Below, in pieces: positions 8,767-19,291 of a stretch of 64,000 nucleotides of DNA. The stretch is from contig NZ_JAKSDZ010000017.1 in NCBI RefSeq assembly GCF_023509475.1, forward strand, positions 1 through 64,000, written 5' to 3'. The notes beneath the pieces were generated by a model. That model saw only the letters and a program-made list of their open reading frames with translations, searched no databases and had not been told where the DNA came from. The translations under genes and the position numbers were made by a program. This DNA is from Aestuariirhabdus haliotis (lineage in GTDB: Bacteria > Pseudomonadota > Gammaproteobacteria > Pseudomonadales > Aestuariirhabdaceae). Position 1 is the stretch's first letter; each line of letters begins with the position of its first letter.

Positions 8767-9065
8767 CTTGGGTTGTATTTATATCATTGTTTATCCAATA
8801 GTGATTTTCTATCGGTGTGCAAAGAAAAATCAATCGACGATTGCTGGGCTGCCCCAATGGGGCGGTGTAAAATTCTTAACCTGACTCAGTAGGCCGGGTG
8901 TTATACACTCAGCCTTCCAGAGAAAACCATCAGCAAGTCCAGTATTCTGCTAACTCGTCTTCACCTTTTGATTGTGCCCTATGGCAGGGTGTTGTTATTG
9001 GGTTGCTCATGGCTTTCGCTGGTAGTAGCACCTTTACCTTAAATTAACATTGGAGAGAATGATCC
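8767..9065. other. Intergenic region between bfd and the peroxiredoxin gene
   Basis: No gene is seen. The stretch separates divergent bfd and peroxiredoxin and must hold the promoter of the latter. A small GCCCC-AAT-GGGGC hairpin lies near 8849-8862. I find no convincing OxyR site by eye. Confidence 0.5.
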
Positions 9066-9668
9066 ATGGGCGTATTAGTAGGCAAATCTGCACCTGACTT
9101 TACCGCAGCGGCTGTGCTGGGAAATGGCGAAATTGTTGATGAGTACACTTTATCAGCGGCCATCAAAGGTAAAAAAGCCGTTGTCTTTTTCTATCCGCTG
9201 GACTTCACCTTTGTTTGTCCTTCCGAGCTGATCGCTTTTGATCACCGCATCGAAGAGTTCACCAGCCGTGGTGTTGAAGTAATTGGTGTTTCTATCGATT
9301 CCCAGTTCAGCCACAACGCCTGGCGTAACACGCCAGTGAACGAGGGCGGTATTGGTCCCGTTAAGTACACTCTGGTAGCCGATGTGAAGCACGAAATCTG
9401 CCGTGCCTACGATGTCGAAGCCGAGGGTGGCGTTGCTTTCCGTGGTTCTTTCCTGATCGACGAAGACGGCCTGGTCCGTCACCAGGTGGTGAATGACCTG
9501 CCACTGGGACGTAACGTCGATGAGATGCTGCGTATGATCGACGCACTGGCGTTCCATCAGGAGCACGGCGAAGTATGTCCGGCAGGCTGGAACAAAGGTG
9601 ACAAGGGTATGAACGCTTCACCTGACGGTGTTGCCAAGTACCTGAGTGAAAACGCTGAAGGGCTGTAA
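9066..9668 (+). CDS. Typical 2-Cys peroxiredoxin (AhpC/Prx1 family)
   Basis: The 200-residue thiol peroxidase has its peroxidatic Cys51 in FYPLDFTFVCPSE and its resolving Cys171 in GEVCPAGW. The spacing and the extended C-terminus are those of the Prx1/AhpC group. It reduces hydrogen peroxide and organic peroxides in the cytoplasm. No ahpF is adjacent, so thioredoxin is the likely reductant. A GGAGAG ribosome site precedes the ATG, and a strong terminator follows. Position next to bfd and rnt matches Pseudomonas synteny as remembered. Confidence 0.95.
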   Translation: MGVLVGKSAPDFTAAAVLGNGEIVDEYTLSAAIKGKKAVVFFYPLDFTFVCPSELIAFDHRIEEFTSRGVEVIGVSIDSQFSHNAWRNTPVNEGGIGPVKYTLVADVKHEICRAYDVEAEGGVAFRGSFLIDEDGLVRHQVVNDLPLGRNVDEMLRMIDALAFHQEHGEVCPAGWNKGDKGMNASPDGVAKYLSENAEGL

Positions 9669-9697
9669 TTACTTGACCTTAGTAATTAGCTTTTAGC

Positions 9698-9728
9698 AAA
9701 AAAGGGCGCATTGTTTGCGCCCTTTTTT
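9698..9728 (+). terminator. Rho-independent terminator after the peroxiredoxin gene
   Basis: AAGGGCGC and GCGCCCTT form a GC-rich stem around a short loop, flanked by an A-run and a T-run. It can serve both the peroxiredoxin gene and the convergent rnt gene. Confidence 0.85.
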
Positions 9729-9770
9729 GTGGTTGTCAGAACCCGTTTGGTTTGTGTATTTAATCGAGGT

Positions 9771-10412
9771 TCAGCGAAAGGGATTCCAGCCACCGAGTTC
9801 TTGCCAACGATTGACAATGGCACAAAACAGCTCCGCTGTTTTTTCGGTATCGTAAAGGGCTGAGTGTGCCTCGCGGTTATCAAATTCGATACCGGCCGAC
9901 TGACAGGATTTGGCCAGTACGGTTTGTCCGTAGGCCAGTCCGGCCAGGGTCGCTGTATCAAAGCTTGAGAAGGGGTGAAACGGATTGCGTTTCAGTTCGC
10001 TGCGATTAACGGCCGCATTGAGAAAGCCCAGATCAAAGGTCGCGTTATGTCCGACCAGTACCGCACGGTTACAGCCGGTACTCTTGACCGTTTTGCGTAC
10101 GATACGGAAGATCTTTTCCAGCGCCTCTTTCTCCTCCACAGCACCGCGCAGGGGGTTGGTCGGATCTATGCCCGTGAATTCCAGGGCCGCGGACTCAATG
10201 TTGGCTCCGGTAAAGGGTTCTACATTGAAGGAGATGGCTTCATCCGGATAGAGAAAACCCTCTTCGTCCATGCTCATGGTGACGGCGGCGATTTCCAGCA
10301 GGGCGTCGGTCGCCGCATTGAAACCACCGGTTTCGACATCGATTACAACCGGTAGAAAGCCACGAAAGCGGCCAGCCATCAGGGTTTTTGGCGGGTTCTC
10401 TTCGCTGTTCAA
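9771..10412 (-). CDS. rnt: Ribonuclease T
   Basis: This 213-residue DEDDh exonuclease trims the 3' ends of tRNA and other stable RNAs. The catalytic residues are visible as Asp25 and Glu27 ([10 protein letters not shown]), Asp127 (HNATFDLGF), His183 and Asp188 ([14 protein letters not shown]). Length and the ending match RNase T rather than the DNA polymerase III epsilon subunit. The start overlaps the end of pyrC by four bases (ATGA type), so the two genes are translationally coupled. Confidence 0.95.
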   Translation of the reverse strand: MNSEENPPKTLMAGRFRGFLPVVIDVETGGFNAATDALLEIAAVTMSMDEEGFLYPDEAISFNVEPFTGANIESAALEFTGIDPTNPLRGAVEEKEALEKIFRIVRKTVKSTGCNRAVLVGHNATFDLGFLNAAVNRSELKRNPFHPFSSFDTATLAGLAYGQTVLAKSCQSAGIEFDNREAHSALYDTEKTAELFCAIVNRWQELGGWNPFR

Positions 10413-11458
10413 GATCGTTCCTCATCGATAACCTGCCACTGCAGTGTTTCACCGGCTCGTAATGGAACCAGTACCTGCTCCCCGAGCTGTTGTGTTTCTG
10501 GAATCGTCCAGGGCTGTCTACGCAGAGTAATCTGATCGGTATGGCGTGGCAGTCGATAGAAGTCGGGGCCATTAAAGCTGGCAAAGGCTTCGAGTTTGTC
10601 CAGCACTCCCAGTTCTTCAAACACCTCGGCGTAGAGTTCCAGTGCCGCATGAGCGCTGTAACAACCGGCGCAGCCACAGCTGTTTTCTTTGGCGTTTTGT
10701 GCATGGGGCGCCGAATCGGTACCCAGGAAGAAACGGTTATCGCCACTGGCGACCACGTCCCGTAAAGCCTGTTGGTGACGATTTCGCTTGAGCACCGGCA
10801 AGCAGTAGAAATGGGGTTTGATACCACCGACCAACAGGTGATTACGATTGTACATCAGGTGTTGAGGCGTAATGGTTGCACCCACATTGCTGTCGGCGGA
10901 GCGAACAAACTGGGCAGCGTCTTCAGTGGTGATGTGTTCAAAGACGATTCTAAGTTCAGGGTAGCGCTCCCTCAGGGGGGAAAGTTGCTGGTCGATAAAA
11001 GCGGCTTCACGATCAAAGATATCGATACTGTCGTGGGTCACCTCTCCGTGTACCAGTAGAGGCATGCCGACCTCAGCCATGGCTTCAAGGGCCGGATAGA
11101 TGTTTTCCAGAGCGGTCACGCCTGAATCTGAATTGGTGGTGGCTCCGGCGGGATAGAGTTTGGCAGCCGTAACCTGACCCTCCTTATAGGCGGCCCGAAT
11201 GGTCTCGGCGCTGGTGTTATCGGTCAGGTAGAGCACCATAAGCGGTTGCCATTGACGATCTGTTGGGCGCTGGGCAAGGATTCGCTCCCGATAGGCCATA
11301 GCCTCAGCCAGATTGGTTACCGGTGGCGTAAGGTTTGGCATGACGATCGCGCGGCCAAAATAACGGGATGCATCGGCGACAGTGTGTTGCAGGGCAGCAC
11401 CGTCACGCAGATGCAGGTGCCAGTCGTCGGGGCGAGTGATGGTAAGAGTATCAGTCAT
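10409..11458 (-). CDS. pyrC: Dihydroorotase (type II)
   Basis: The 349-residue enzyme cyclises carbamoyl-aspartate to dihydroorotate in pyrimidine synthesis. Metal ligands are present: His14 and His16 ([10 protein letters not shown]), the lysine carbamylated in the family at Lys100 ([13 protein letters not shown]), His137, His175 and the catalytic Asp248 (LGTDSAPH). Length matches the E. coli-type homodimeric enzyme. It is the first gene of a pyrC-rnt unit and is divergent from motY. Confidence 0.97.
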   Translation of the reverse strand: MTDTLTITRPDDWHLHLRDGAALQHTVADASRYFGRAIVMPNLTPPVTNLAEAMAYRERILAQRPTDRQWQPLMVLYLTDNTSAETIRAAYKEGQVTAAKLYPAGATTNSDSGVTALENIYPALEAMAEVGMPLLVHGEVTHDSIDIFDREAAFIDQQLSPLRERYPELRIVFEHITTEDAAQFVRSADSNVGATITPQHLMYNRNHLLVGGIKPHFYCLPVLKRNRHQQALRDVVASGDNRFFLGTDSAPHAQNAKENSCGCAGCYSAHAALELYAEVFEELGVLDKLEAFASFNGPDFYRLPRHTDQITLRRQPWTIPETQQLGEQVLVPLRAGETLQWQVIDEERS

Positions 11459-11646
11459 GAGGCAAGCCTTGATTGCGGATCCTTGTAGCAGTTGCGCATC
11501 CTACCCCAAAGCCGCTGCTGACGGTAGCGGGGGCGTGCGATCAAAGTGATGGTGGCAAGCTTTTGTTACAGGGGTAAAGTAATTGTTGGCTTGGCCGATA
11601 GCGGAAAAGAGAGAAGAACGTAACAAGACATATTCGGGAGTGAGCG

Positions 11647-12531
11647 GTGCGAGGATTGGGTAAATGGGTTGTTATGGGGTCGGGAATGCTAGCGCTGCTG
11701 GTGAGCTCGGCTCACGCCATGACATACCGGGCACCAATCGACAATTCGATCTGGAGGCTTGAGGCTTCGGTTTTCGAATGTCGTTTATCCCATGCTATCC
11801 CCAGTTATGGCGAAGCGGTGTTTTCCCATCGCGCTGGCGAACGGGTCAGTTTCTATCTGGATAGTTGGCACCGGCCGATGCGACAAGGTAAGGCGGAAAT
11901 GACCGCTCAACCCCCATCCTGGCGTATCGGCTCCCCGGTGCGTGAAATGGGAGCAGTCAAGGTGGTATCTGGACGCCAACCCGTTGCTATCAAGGGCTCT
12001 CTGCCCAGTTCGATGCTGGCCCAGCTCTATGGAGGCATGCAGCCGACGATTCATCGTTTGGCCTGGTACGACAGCAAGCAGCCGGTAAATGTGGAGTTGT
12101 CACCGGTGAATTTTCAGGTCGTGTATCAGCAGTATGTGAGCTGCTTGTCGCAACTGCTACCCGTCAACTTCGACCAGATACAGCGCTCTTTCGTGCTCTT
12201 CGATACCGGCAAAACCCAGCTTCGTCAGGAAGCCTTGCAGAAACTTGGCAATATCATCACCTACGTTAAAGCCGATCCATCGGTAAGCACCATTTTTATT
12301 GATGGCCACACCGATAACCGTGGTCGAAGGCTGGCTAACCGTGAACTATCCAAAGAGCGCGCAGAGGTGGTAAGGGATTATCTGCAAAAGCGTGGACTGC
12401 CTACGGATATGATTCTGCTGCGTTTTCATGGTGAGCGCTATCCAGTGGTTAGCAATAACACCGCCGCCAACCGAGCCCGCAACCGCCGGGTTACCATCCG
12501 TCTGGAAAAAGAAGAAAACTTCGATACTTGA
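11647..12531 (+). CDS. motY: MotY-like flagellar motor accessory protein with OmpA domain
   Basis: The 294-residue precursor has a signal peptide (residues 1-24), a unique N-terminal domain at about 30-160 and an OmpA-type peptidoglycan-binding domain at about 175-288. The latter contains FIDGHTDNRGRRLANRELSKERA. MotY forms the T ring that holds stator units around sodium-type motors in Vibrio and Pseudomonas. The N-domain sequence MTYRAPIDNSIWRLEASVFECRL is the MotY pattern rather than generic OmpA. The GTG start is preceded by GGGAG at good spacing. No other flagellar gene is in the window, which is normal for motY next to pyrC. Confidence 0.88.
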   Translation: MRGLGKWVVMGSGMLALLVSSAHAMTYRAPIDNSIWRLEASVFECRLSHAIPSYGEAVFSHRAGERVSFYLDSWHRPMRQGKAEMTAQPPSWRIGSPVREMGAVKVVSGRQPVAIKGSLPSSMLAQLYGGMQPTIHRLAWYDSKQPVNVELSPVNFQVVYQQYVSCLSQLLPVNFDQIQRSFVLFDTGKTQLRQEALQKLGNIITYVKADPSVSTIFIDGHTDNRGRRLANRELSKERAEVVRDYLQKRGLPTDMILLRFHGERYPVVSNNTAANRARNRRVTIRLEKEENFDT

Positions 12532-12724
12532 GCCCATACCGGGCGCCATTTCGGTGTAACGCTGTACTCCGTTACCGACATCTAATCAAAGAAAGCTCGG
12601 AAAATTCACCTTATCCCGCTATCGGGCTGGGCTTTGGTTACGTGGGCGTTTAGAATACTCTGCCTTTTGGACGTGAAAACTCGGCAATCATCAGTAGAAC
12701 AAACAAAGAGAGTGGAATAACTCG

Positions 12725-13945
12725 ATGAAAAGCATCAATAAAGTAGTCCTGGCATATTCCGGAGGTCTCGATACCTCGGTTATCGCCAAGTGGCTGGAAG
12801 ACACCTACCAATGTGAAGTGGTCACCTTTACGGCTGACCTGGGACAGGGTGAGGAACTTGAACCGGCTCGCTTGAAAGCAGAAGCGATGGGTATCAAGGA
12901 GATCTACATTGATGACCTGCGAGAAGAGTTTGTCCGAGACTTCGTATTCCCCATGTTCCGCGCCAATACCATCTATGAAGGTGAATATCTGCTCGGAACG
13001 TCCATTGCACGCCCCTTGATTGCCAAACGACTGGTAGAGATCGCCAATGAAACCGGTGCCGATGCGATCGCGCATGGTGCCACCGGTAAGGGTAACGACC
13101 AGGTACGGTTTGAGCTGGGAGCCTATGCGCTCAAGCCTGGCATTCAGGTGATCGCCCCTTGGCGGGACTGGGACCTCAGCTCCCGTGAGAGCCTTCTGGC
13201 CTACTGCGATTTGCACAATATCCCTGTGGAAAACAAGCAGGGCAAGAAATCGCCCTATTCCATGGATGCCAACCTGTTGCACATCTCCTACGAAGGAGGG
13301 TTGCTGGAAGATCCATGGAATGAACCGGAAGAGGATATGTGGTTATGGAGCGTCTCGCCCGAGGCCTCACCGGAAGAGCCCACCTACCTCGAACTGGATT
13401 ACCAGAAGGGCGACATTGTTGCCATCAACGGTGAGCCCATGTCACCTGCCCAGGTGTTAGCGCACCTCAACCGGATCGGTGGTGCCAATGGTATTGGCCG
13501 TGTCGATATTGTTGAAAACCGTTATGTGGGCATGAAGGCGCGGGGTTGCTACGAAACACCGGGTGGCACCATTATGCTCAAAGCCCATCGGGCGATAGAG
13601 TCGATTACTCTGGACCGTGAGGTGGCTCATCTGAAAGATGAGCTGATGCCACGTTATGCCAAGCTAATTTATAATGGCTACTGGTGGTCTCCCGAGCGTG
13701 AGATGCTGCAACAGATGATTGATAACTCACAGCGTTTCGTAAACGGTAAGGTGCGCCTTAAGCTTTATAAAGGCAATGTGATAGTGGTTGGTCGCCAATC
13801 TACAGATACATTGTTTGACGAAAGTATTGCAACCTTTGAAGACGATGCCGGTGCTTATGACCAGGCCGATGCGGCCGGCTTTATCAAGCTCAACGCATTG
13901 CGCATGCGCATTGCTGCCAAAAAAGGGCGCAGTCCTCTCGAATAA
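12725..13945 (+). CDS. argG: Argininosuccinate synthase
   Basis: The 406-residue enzyme joins citrulline and aspartate with ATP in arginine synthesis. The ATP-pyrophosphatase loop [15 protein letters not shown] lies near residues 9-23. [30 protein letters not shown] and [18 protein letters not shown] are family hallmarks. The length is that of the standard type I enzyme. It stands alone with its own terminator. In Pseudomonas it is followed directly by gloA, whereas here a diguanylate cyclase intervenes. Confidence 0.98.
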   Translation: MKSINKVVLAYSGGLDTSVIAKWLEDTYQCEVVTFTADLGQGEELEPARLKAEAMGIKEIYIDDLREEFVRDFVFPMFRANTIYEGEYLLGTSIARPLIAKRLVEIANETGADAIAHGATGKGNDQVRFELGAYALKPGIQVIAPWRDWDLSSRESLLAYCDLHNIPVENKQGKKSPYSMDANLLHISYEGGLLEDPWNEPEEDMWLWSVSPEASPEEPTYLELDYQKGDIVAINGEPMSPAQVLAHLNRIGGANGIGRVDIVENRYVGMKARGCYETPGGTIMLKAHRAIESITLDREVAHLKDELMPRYAKLIYNGYWWSPEREMLQQMIDNSQRFVNGKVRLKLYKGNVIVVGRQSTDTLFDESIATFEDDAGAYDQADAAGFIKLNALRMRIAAKKGRSPLE

Positions 13946-13966
13946 AAACTTGTATGGAAAATACTG

Positions 13967-13998
13967 AAAAAAGGGCTCCTATGCGGGGCCCTTTTTTT
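13967..13998 (+). terminator. Rho-independent terminator after argG
   Basis: AAAAAAGGGC and the following GGCCCTTTTTTT form an A/T-flanked stem. It lies between the convergent argG and diguanylate cyclase genes and could serve both. Confidence 0.8.
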
Positions 13999-14022
13999 GT
14001 GGATGACTGACAGGCTTGTCGT

Positions 14023-16194
14023 TTACGAGAGATCCTGCAAGTTACTTATCGTTTGCAGGGTAGGGTTTTTTGTGGCTGTTTCCACTCGGTTACGCCCATT
14101 TTGCTTCGCCTCGTAGAGCGCTTTATCGGCACGGGAAATTAAGGTGGATGGGGTACCGTTAAGTTGTATTTCGGCAACACCGGCACTTATAGTAACGGCT
14201 TGGTCAATCCCAAAGTCACTGCTCTCAAAGGCGCAGCGGACGTTTTCGGCGAGGGTTTTTGCACCCGCTTGATCGGTATTGAAGCAAATGATCAAAAATT
14301 CCTCTCCTCCCCAACGACCGGCACAATCGACCTGTCGTGATTGATCACGAATGATATGAGCTGCCTGTATCAATACTTTGTCGCCGATTGGATGGCCAAA
14401 GGTGTCATTAATGGATTTAAACTTGTCGATGTCAATTAAAACCACAGAGAAAGCAGATTGATAACGCTCAAATTCCTGATGCCTGAGTTTTAGCATATCG
14501 TCGAGTTTGGCACGATTCGCAAGCCCGGTTAGTTTGTCAGTGGTAGACAGTTCCAGTAAGGCCTTGTTGTGCGCACGCAGTTGAGCATGGCGATAATAGA
14601 GAAATAGACCAATCACGAACAGGGCGGAAAAGATTTTTACGAGTAGATCCTTATCAACCACTGTTTCTACCCGGCGTGGAAGCCATTGATTGCTGATAGC
14701 GTTGCGAGTTTCAGTGGGCACCCTATTGATGGCTTTGTTCATTACTGCCAATAACTGAGGGTCATCTTTGCGTATGGCCAGGCGAAAATTAATACGGTTA
14801 TCAAGAACGCCTGAAATTTTCAGTTCGGCGTTGTAATGCTGGGTAATAAGATGGCTGGTCGAACCCAGAGCGTCGATCATCCCGAACAGTTCTCCGCTGG
14901 CAACCAATGCCATGCCTTCTCTGAGAGAGTCGACATCAACAAGGTTCAGGTTTGGATATTTTCTGCGCACGAAAGCTGCCATGCCGTAGTCTTTAACGAT
15001 GCCAATGCGATGATTGCCGATGATGCCTATATCGGTGATAAAGGGCTCTTTATGCTTTGTGACAATCACAACGCTGGAAACAATATAGGGTTTGCTGAAT
15101 TCGAAGTGTTTAGCTCGACTCTTGGTTTTAACCTCAAGAGAAAGCATATCGCATTCACGTTGTCTGGCTTTATCCAGTGAATCTTTCCATTTGGCTGTTT
15201 TAATCACTCGAAAAGGGGTGGCTAAGTGTTGAGAAAACAATGCGAAAAAGGCCGCAGACATACCTATGTGTTGTCCTTCTTGGTCGAATGCTTCGTAGGG
15301 TAACCAATCCGGGTCGATGCAAACGGTGATCTCATCTCGATTTTCTAAATACTTCTTTTCCTCCAGGCTTAGTTTGGAGATCGCGGATGGGGCTTTATGA
15401 GTCGATTCGATCCACTTGGCTCGCATCGCGAAAATTTCTGAATCGGTCAGCTTGTCCATGCCTTTTTGCAGAATATCCCTGAGTATATAGTTGCTTTTTT
15501 TGACACCGATACTCATGGTGGCGGCAAAGGCTTCATTTTCTACTCTGGCTCGGGTGGTCAGGCCGACCAGTGTGTTCTCCCGGACCAGATAATCCACTAC
15601 TGCCAAGTCCGCAATGGTGGCATCGGCCTGGCCAAATAAAACCGCTTCCAGCGATTGTTTGGCGCCTGGTGTGAGTTTTAAGTGGATACCCGGATAATGG
15701 GCCTGCAGCAATTCATGAAAATCAAATCCACGGGGCACGGCTACGGTCAAGCCAATAAGGTCTTCAAGGTTGTTAATATCCGTGACTTCTTCGGAAGTGA
15801 TAATGGAGGGAATTGAAATCAGGTAGGGCTCGGTAAAGCTGAATGTTTTGCGCCGTTCTGGAGTGCTGCTCATATTCATGATGGCATCAAGCTTGCCCAG
15901 TGGCACCATGGACATAAAATCATCCCAGTCCGGGCCGCTGACAAAGTTCACGGTGAGTCCGACTTTTTTGGCAACCAGCTGGATAAAGTCGATTGAATAA
16001 CCTTTAGGGATATTGCCGTCGTTGTAGTTGAATGGAGGCCAGTCCATTTCGTTGGAGACGCGAATCACTGGGTTGGCCGCGATATAGGCTTGTTCTTCTG
16101 TTGTAAGCTCAATCTCAGCGGCTTTGCTACTCGTGCTGAATGCCAGGCACAGCATGCCAAAAAGGCTGCAAAATGTGAGAAATAACTGCCGCAT
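14023..16194 (-). CDS. Membrane diguanylate cyclase with two periplasmic solute-binding sensor domains
   Basis: The 723-residue protein has a signal peptide (1-25), two bacterial solute-binding type 3 domains (about 35-262 and 285-505), one membrane helix (about 516-535) and a C-terminal GGDEF domain (about 552-705). The active site is GGEEF at 629-633. An inhibitory RxxD site (RQVD, 620-623) sits exactly five residues before it, so the cyclase is probably active and product-inhibited. The tandem Venus-flytrap layout resembles BvgS-type sensors, here driving c-di-GMP synthesis. The start at 16194 has a GGAAGGA site and gives a signal peptide; a start 117 bases further upstream is unlikely. 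The ligand is unknown. Confidence 0.9.
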   Translation of the reverse strand: MRQLFLTFCSLFGMLCLAFSTSSKAAEIELTTEEQAYIAANPVIRVSNEMDWPPFNYNDGNIPKGYSIDFIQLVAKKVGLTVNFVSGPDWDDFMSMVPLGKLDAIMNMSSTPERRKTFSFTEPYLISIPSIITSEEVTDINNLEDLIGLTVAVPRGFDFHELLQAHYPGIHLKLTPGAKQSLEAVLFGQADATIADLAVVDYLVRENTLVGLTTRARVENEAFAATMSIGVKKSNYILRDILQKGMDKLTDSEIFAMRAKWIESTHKAPSAISKLSLEEKKYLENRDEITVCIDPDWLPYEAFDQEGQHIGMSAAFFALFSQHLATPFRVIKTAKWKDSLDKARQRECDMLSLEVKTKSRAKHFEFSKPYIVSSVVIVTKHKEPFITDIGIIGNHRIGIVKDYGMAAFVRRKYPNLNLVDVDSLREGMALVASGELFGMIDALGSTSHLITQHYNAELKISGVLDNRINFRLAIRKDDPQLLAVMNKAINRVPTETRNAISNQWLPRRVETVVDKDLLVKIFSALFVIGLFLYYRHAQLRAHNKALLELSTTDKLTGLANRAKLDDMLKLRHQEFERYQSAFSVVLIDIDKFKSINDTFGHPIGDKVLIQAAHIIRDQSRQVDCAGRWGGEEFLIICFNTDQAGAKTLAENVRCAFESSDFGIDQAVTISAGVAEIQLNGTPSTLISRADKALYEAKQNGRNRVETATKNPTLQTISNLQDLS

Positions 16195-16349
16195 AGTGTC
16201 CTTCCGCTGGGCGCTAATACCGATGCTTGTAGGACTAAGAGTAACAGGAAATCGAAAGTTCGCGACTTTCTGACAGAATCGTGCCATTACCAATAAAAGG
16301 CCTGATCTCACGGGCTTCTCTGTGGCATAAATGAGGGGGCAGGACTTGG

Positions 16350-16754
16350 TTAACCTAGCCCTTTGCTGGATCCCTTGCTGGCGATCAATTCAATCGCATA
16401 ACCATCGGGATCCCGTACAAAAGCAATTTCGGTGGTGCCGCCTTTAACGGGCCCGGGTTCGCGGCTGATGTCGCCACCGGCTTCCCGGATACGCTCACAG
16501 GTACCGTAGAGGTCGTCGGTGGATAGGGCGATATGGCCAAAAGCATTGCCGTGGTCGTAGCTATCGGTACCCCAGTTGTAAGTCAGTTCGATAACCGCCC
16601 CCTGACTCTCATCGCCATAGCCAACAAAGGCCAGGGTGTACTTATAGGCTTCGTTTTCGGATTTTCGCAGTAGCTCCATGCCCAGAATACGGGTGTAAAA
16701 GTCAATCGAGCGGTCCAGGTCGCCGACACGGAGCATAGTATGTAATAAACGCAT
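16350..16754 (-). CDS. gloA: Glyoxalase I (lactoylglutathione lyase)
   Basis: The 134-residue enzyme converts the methylglyoxal-glutathione hemithioacetal to S-lactoylglutathione. Metal ligands His5, Glu56, His74 and Glu122 are at the same positions as in E. coli GloA, a nickel-type short enzyme. The segment [20 protein letters not shown] is the family signature. It lies between the diguanylate cyclase gene and the DUF3108 gene, and all three read leftward. Confidence 0.96.
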   Translation of the reverse strand: MRLLHTMLRVGDLDRSIDFYTRILGMELLRKSENEAYKYTLAFVGYGDESQGAVIELTYNWGTDSYDHGNAFGHIALSTDDLYGTCERIREAGGDISREPGPVKGGTTEIAFVRDPDGYAIELIASKGSSKGLG

Positions 16755-16778
16755 AGCGGGTATCCTTTCAGGTTGCTG

Positions 16779-17501
16779 TTAAGGGGCTGGAGCCGTGATT
16801 ACATTGCCGTTGAGCGTAACGGATTGCAGGTCGATGCGGTAGCCGCTGCCGCGCTCGACATGCTCAATGCGAACGAGCATGTGTTCCCACTGCGGTGCAA
16901 ACCAGAAAACGGTCTCCCGGTCCTTACCCTTTTTTCTCACGCGCTTGACCTTGATCGCTTCCACTGAGCCTAGCGGGGTATCGATTACCTCGGTTTCCAG
17001 TCGTTGAAACCTAAGTGTTTTCTGCTTATCGGCGTCTTCGACGACCGGGTAATGAAGTTCTGAACGGCCGTTGATCAAATCGATACGAATCTGTTCCTGG
17101 TAGCTGAGTTCGTCCTGTTGTCCCTTCGTTACTTCTTTTGACCAACTGGTCTTACCCTCGTTGGCAACAGTACTTAACTCCCAGTCGAACACCAGATCGG
17201 TAGCGTCGCGGGAGCGGGTGCCTCGATAACGATAGCTGTGGGGTACGACACCAGCCTCATTTGTGATCGATAAATGAGAGGTTTGATGTTGGTAAAACTT
17301 GATAAACAGAACGCTGATATCGGTATTGAAGTAAGCCTCATAGCGACCATCTTCCAGCCGGTTTAGCCCGCGCTTGGCTTCTCCGGTTTGGCCATAATAG
17401 GTGGCGTTGTAAACCGCTTCGTAAGGCGATAGCAGTTCAGCACGTACCAGCGTGGATGAAAGGAGAAAACAAAGGGCTAGGGCGTTTCGTATTGAGGTCA
17501 T
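16779..17501 (-). CDS. Secreted DUF3108 protein
   Basis: The chosen start (17501) gives 240 residues. These begin with a signal peptide (MTSIRNALALCFLLSSTLVRA) followed by ELLSPYEAVYNATYYG, the opening of DUF3108 beta-rich periplasmic proteins. A frame extension upstream would overlap purN by about 90 bases and place an Arg-rich tract before the signal peptide, so I reject it. The function is unknown. DUF3108 genes commonly follow purN in pseudomonads and relatives, as recalled. The ribosome site is weak. Confidence 0.82.
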   Translation of the reverse strand: MTSIRNALALCFLLSSTLVRAELLSPYEAVYNATYYGQTGEAKRGLNRLEDGRYEAYFNTDISVLFIKFYQHQTSHLSITNEAGVVPHSYRYRGTRSRDATDLVFDWELSTVANEGKTSWSKEVTKGQQDELSYQEQIRIDLINGRSELHYPVVEDADKQKTLRFQRLETEVIDTPLGSVEAIKVKRVRKKGKDRETVFWFAPQWEHMLVRIEHVERGSGYRIDLQSVTLNGNVITAPAP

Positions 17502-17581
17502 GGCGATCTGTGTTGGTCGAATAAAGCTTATAGTAGCTTGCCTGAGGCAGAAGGACCAAGGCCAGGATCTTGCCCTGAGCC

Positions 17582-18220
17582 CTAATCGTGATACTGGTAG
17601 CCTTCGACAGGCAGAGGGGCGTTGTCCAGGTAGGCTACTCCCTGTTCGAGACGTAAACGACCCTCGGCAAACCACTGCGCGGCCAGTGGGTAAATTCGAT
17701 GTTCTACCGCGTGGACTTTGGCCGCCAGAGTCTCTTCACTATCGGCAGAGCTGACAGCGACCGGTGCCTGAATAATGGTGGCGCCGCCATCGAGCTCTTC
17801 TGTGACAAAGTGAACGGTAGCTCCGTGCCACTCATCACCGGCTTCCAGCGCCCGTCGATGAGTATGAAGTCCGCGGTACTTGGGTAGCAACGAGGGGTGT
17901 ATGTTGAGCATACGACCCTCGTAACGACGGGTGAATTCGGGGGTCAGAATGCGCATAAAGCCGGCGAGAATCACCAGCTGGGCTTGCATACCATCGATGG
18001 TTTCGCTGAGCGCCGCGTCGAACGTTTCCCGGGATTCGAACTGCCGGTGATCCACCAGAGCGGTAGTGATGCCGGCACGCTGGGCTCGCTGGAGCCCAAA
18101 CGCCTCTTCACGGTTGCTGATGACGCCACTGATCTCGATACCAATTTCGTTGGCACGATCAATCAACGCCTGCAAATTGCTACCGCTTCCGGAAATGATG
18201 ACTACGGTTTTCATTGCCAT
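17582..18220 (-). CDS. purN: Phosphoribosylglycinamide formyltransferase (folate-dependent)
   Basis: The 212-residue enzyme transfers a formyl group from 10-formyl-tetrahydrofolate to GAR, the third purine step. Catalytic Asn106, His108 and Asp144 are at the E. coli positions (LNIHPSLLPKYRGL and EELDGGATI). The N-terminal loop VIISGSGSNLQALI binds the phosphoribosyl moiety. It follows purM by 12 bases, so the two form an operon of consecutive pathway enzymes. Confidence 0.97.
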   Translation of the reverse strand: MAMKTVVIISGSGSNLQALIDRANEIGIEISGVISNREEAFGLQRAQRAGITTALVDHRQFESRETFDAALSETIDGMQAQLVILAGFMRILTPEFTRRYEGRMLNIHPSLLPKYRGLHTHRRALEAGDEWHGATVHFVTEELDGGATIIQAPVAVSSADSEETLAAKVHAVEHRIYPLAAQWFAEGRLRLEQGVAYLDNAPLPVEGYQYHD

Positions 18221-18232
18221 ATCGATAATGCC

Positions 18233-19291
18233 CTAGAGTCCGCGCAGTTCTACCTGTTCTTCATCGTTAGTGGCGGTTGCGATTTCGCCAATTACCCAGG
18301 GGGTTTCACCCTCTTCGGCCAGCAAGGCCAGAGCGCTGTCGCGTTGAGCGCTTGGTACCACAATCACCATGCCTACGCCGCAGTTAAGGGTGCGGTACAT
18401 TTCACGTTCTTCAACATTGCCCTGTGCTTGCAACCATTGGAAAACCTCGGGACGTTGCCAGCTATTGATATCAATAATGGCCTTGCAGCTGTCCGGCAGA
18501 ACCCGGGGAATATTTTCCAGCAAACCGCCCCCGGTAATATGGGAGAGCGCATTGACCTGTGACTCACGAATCAGGCGCAGCAATGCCTTAACGTAAATAC
18601 GGGTGGGCTCCATCAGGGCCTCACCCAGGGTTTTATCACCCATCGCTTGACTCAGGTCGTTGTCGGACACTTCCAGAATCTTGCGAATCAACGAATAGCC
18701 ATTGGAGTGCGGGCCCGATGAGGGCAGGGCGATTAGCAGGTCGCCAGCTTTGACCTTGCTGCCATCAATCAGGCGCGATTTCTCGGCGACACCGACACAG
18801 AATCCAGCCAGGTCGTAATCTTCGCCTTCGTACATGCCGGGCATTTCTGCCGTTTCACCACCAACCAGCGCGCAGCCGGCCAATTCGCAGCCTGCACCAA
18901 TGCCGGTAACAACCTGGGCAGCCACATCGACATTCAGCCGGCCGGTTGCGTAGTAATCGAGGAAAAACAGGGGTTCGGCACCGGCCACGATCAGATCGTT
19001 GACGCACATGGCGACCAGGTCGATACCAATAGTATCGTGTTTGCCGAGTTGCATGGCCAGTGCCAGCTTGGTACCAACGCCATCAGTACCGGATACCAGA
19101 ACCGGTTCATCGTAACCTTTGGGCAGCTCGCACAATGCGCCAAAGCCGCCTAAACCGGCCATGACTTCCGGACGACGAGTCCGCTTGGCGACTCCTTTGA
19201 TACGGTCGACCAGTTGGTTACCGGCATCGATATCGACTCCGGCGTCTTTGTAACTGATCGAGGGCTTGTTGGCATCACTGTGGCTGGTCAT
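18233..19291 (-). CDS. purM: Phosphoribosylformylglycinamidine cyclo-ligase (AIR synthetase)
   Basis: The 352-residue ATP-dependent enzyme closes the imidazole ring of the purine precursor. Hallmarks are [13 protein letters not shown] at the N-terminus, [51 protein letters not shown] and [15 protein letters not shown]. The length matches PurM. It heads the purM-purN unit and is divergent from the DUF2066 gene. Confidence 0.98.
   Translation of the reverse strand: MTSHSDANKPSISYKDAGVDIDAGNQLVDRIKGVAKRTRRPEVMAGLGGFGALCELPKGYDEPVLVSGTDGVGTKLALAMQLGKHDTIGIDLVAMCVNDLIVAGAEPLFFLDYYATGRLNVDVAAQVVTGIGAGCELAGCALVGGETAEMPGMYEGEDYDLAGFCVGVAEKSRLIDGSKVKAGDLLIALPSSGPHSNGYSLIRKILEVSDNDLSQAMGDKTLGEALMEPTRIYVKALLRLIRESQVNALSHITGGGLLENIPRVLPDSCKAIIDINSWQRPEVFQWLQAQGNVEEREMYRTLNCGVGMVIVVPSAQRDSALALLAEEGETPWVIGEIATATNDEEQVELRGL

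Noticed and set aside
17502-17675. Longer start for the DUF3108 gene overlapping purN
   Set aside because: It would place about 58 Arg- and Ser-rich residues before a normal signal peptide and overlap purN by about 90 bases.
17897-18562. Plus-strand 221-residue frame over purN-purM
   Set aside because: It overlaps two confidently assigned genes in antisense and shows no family similarity.
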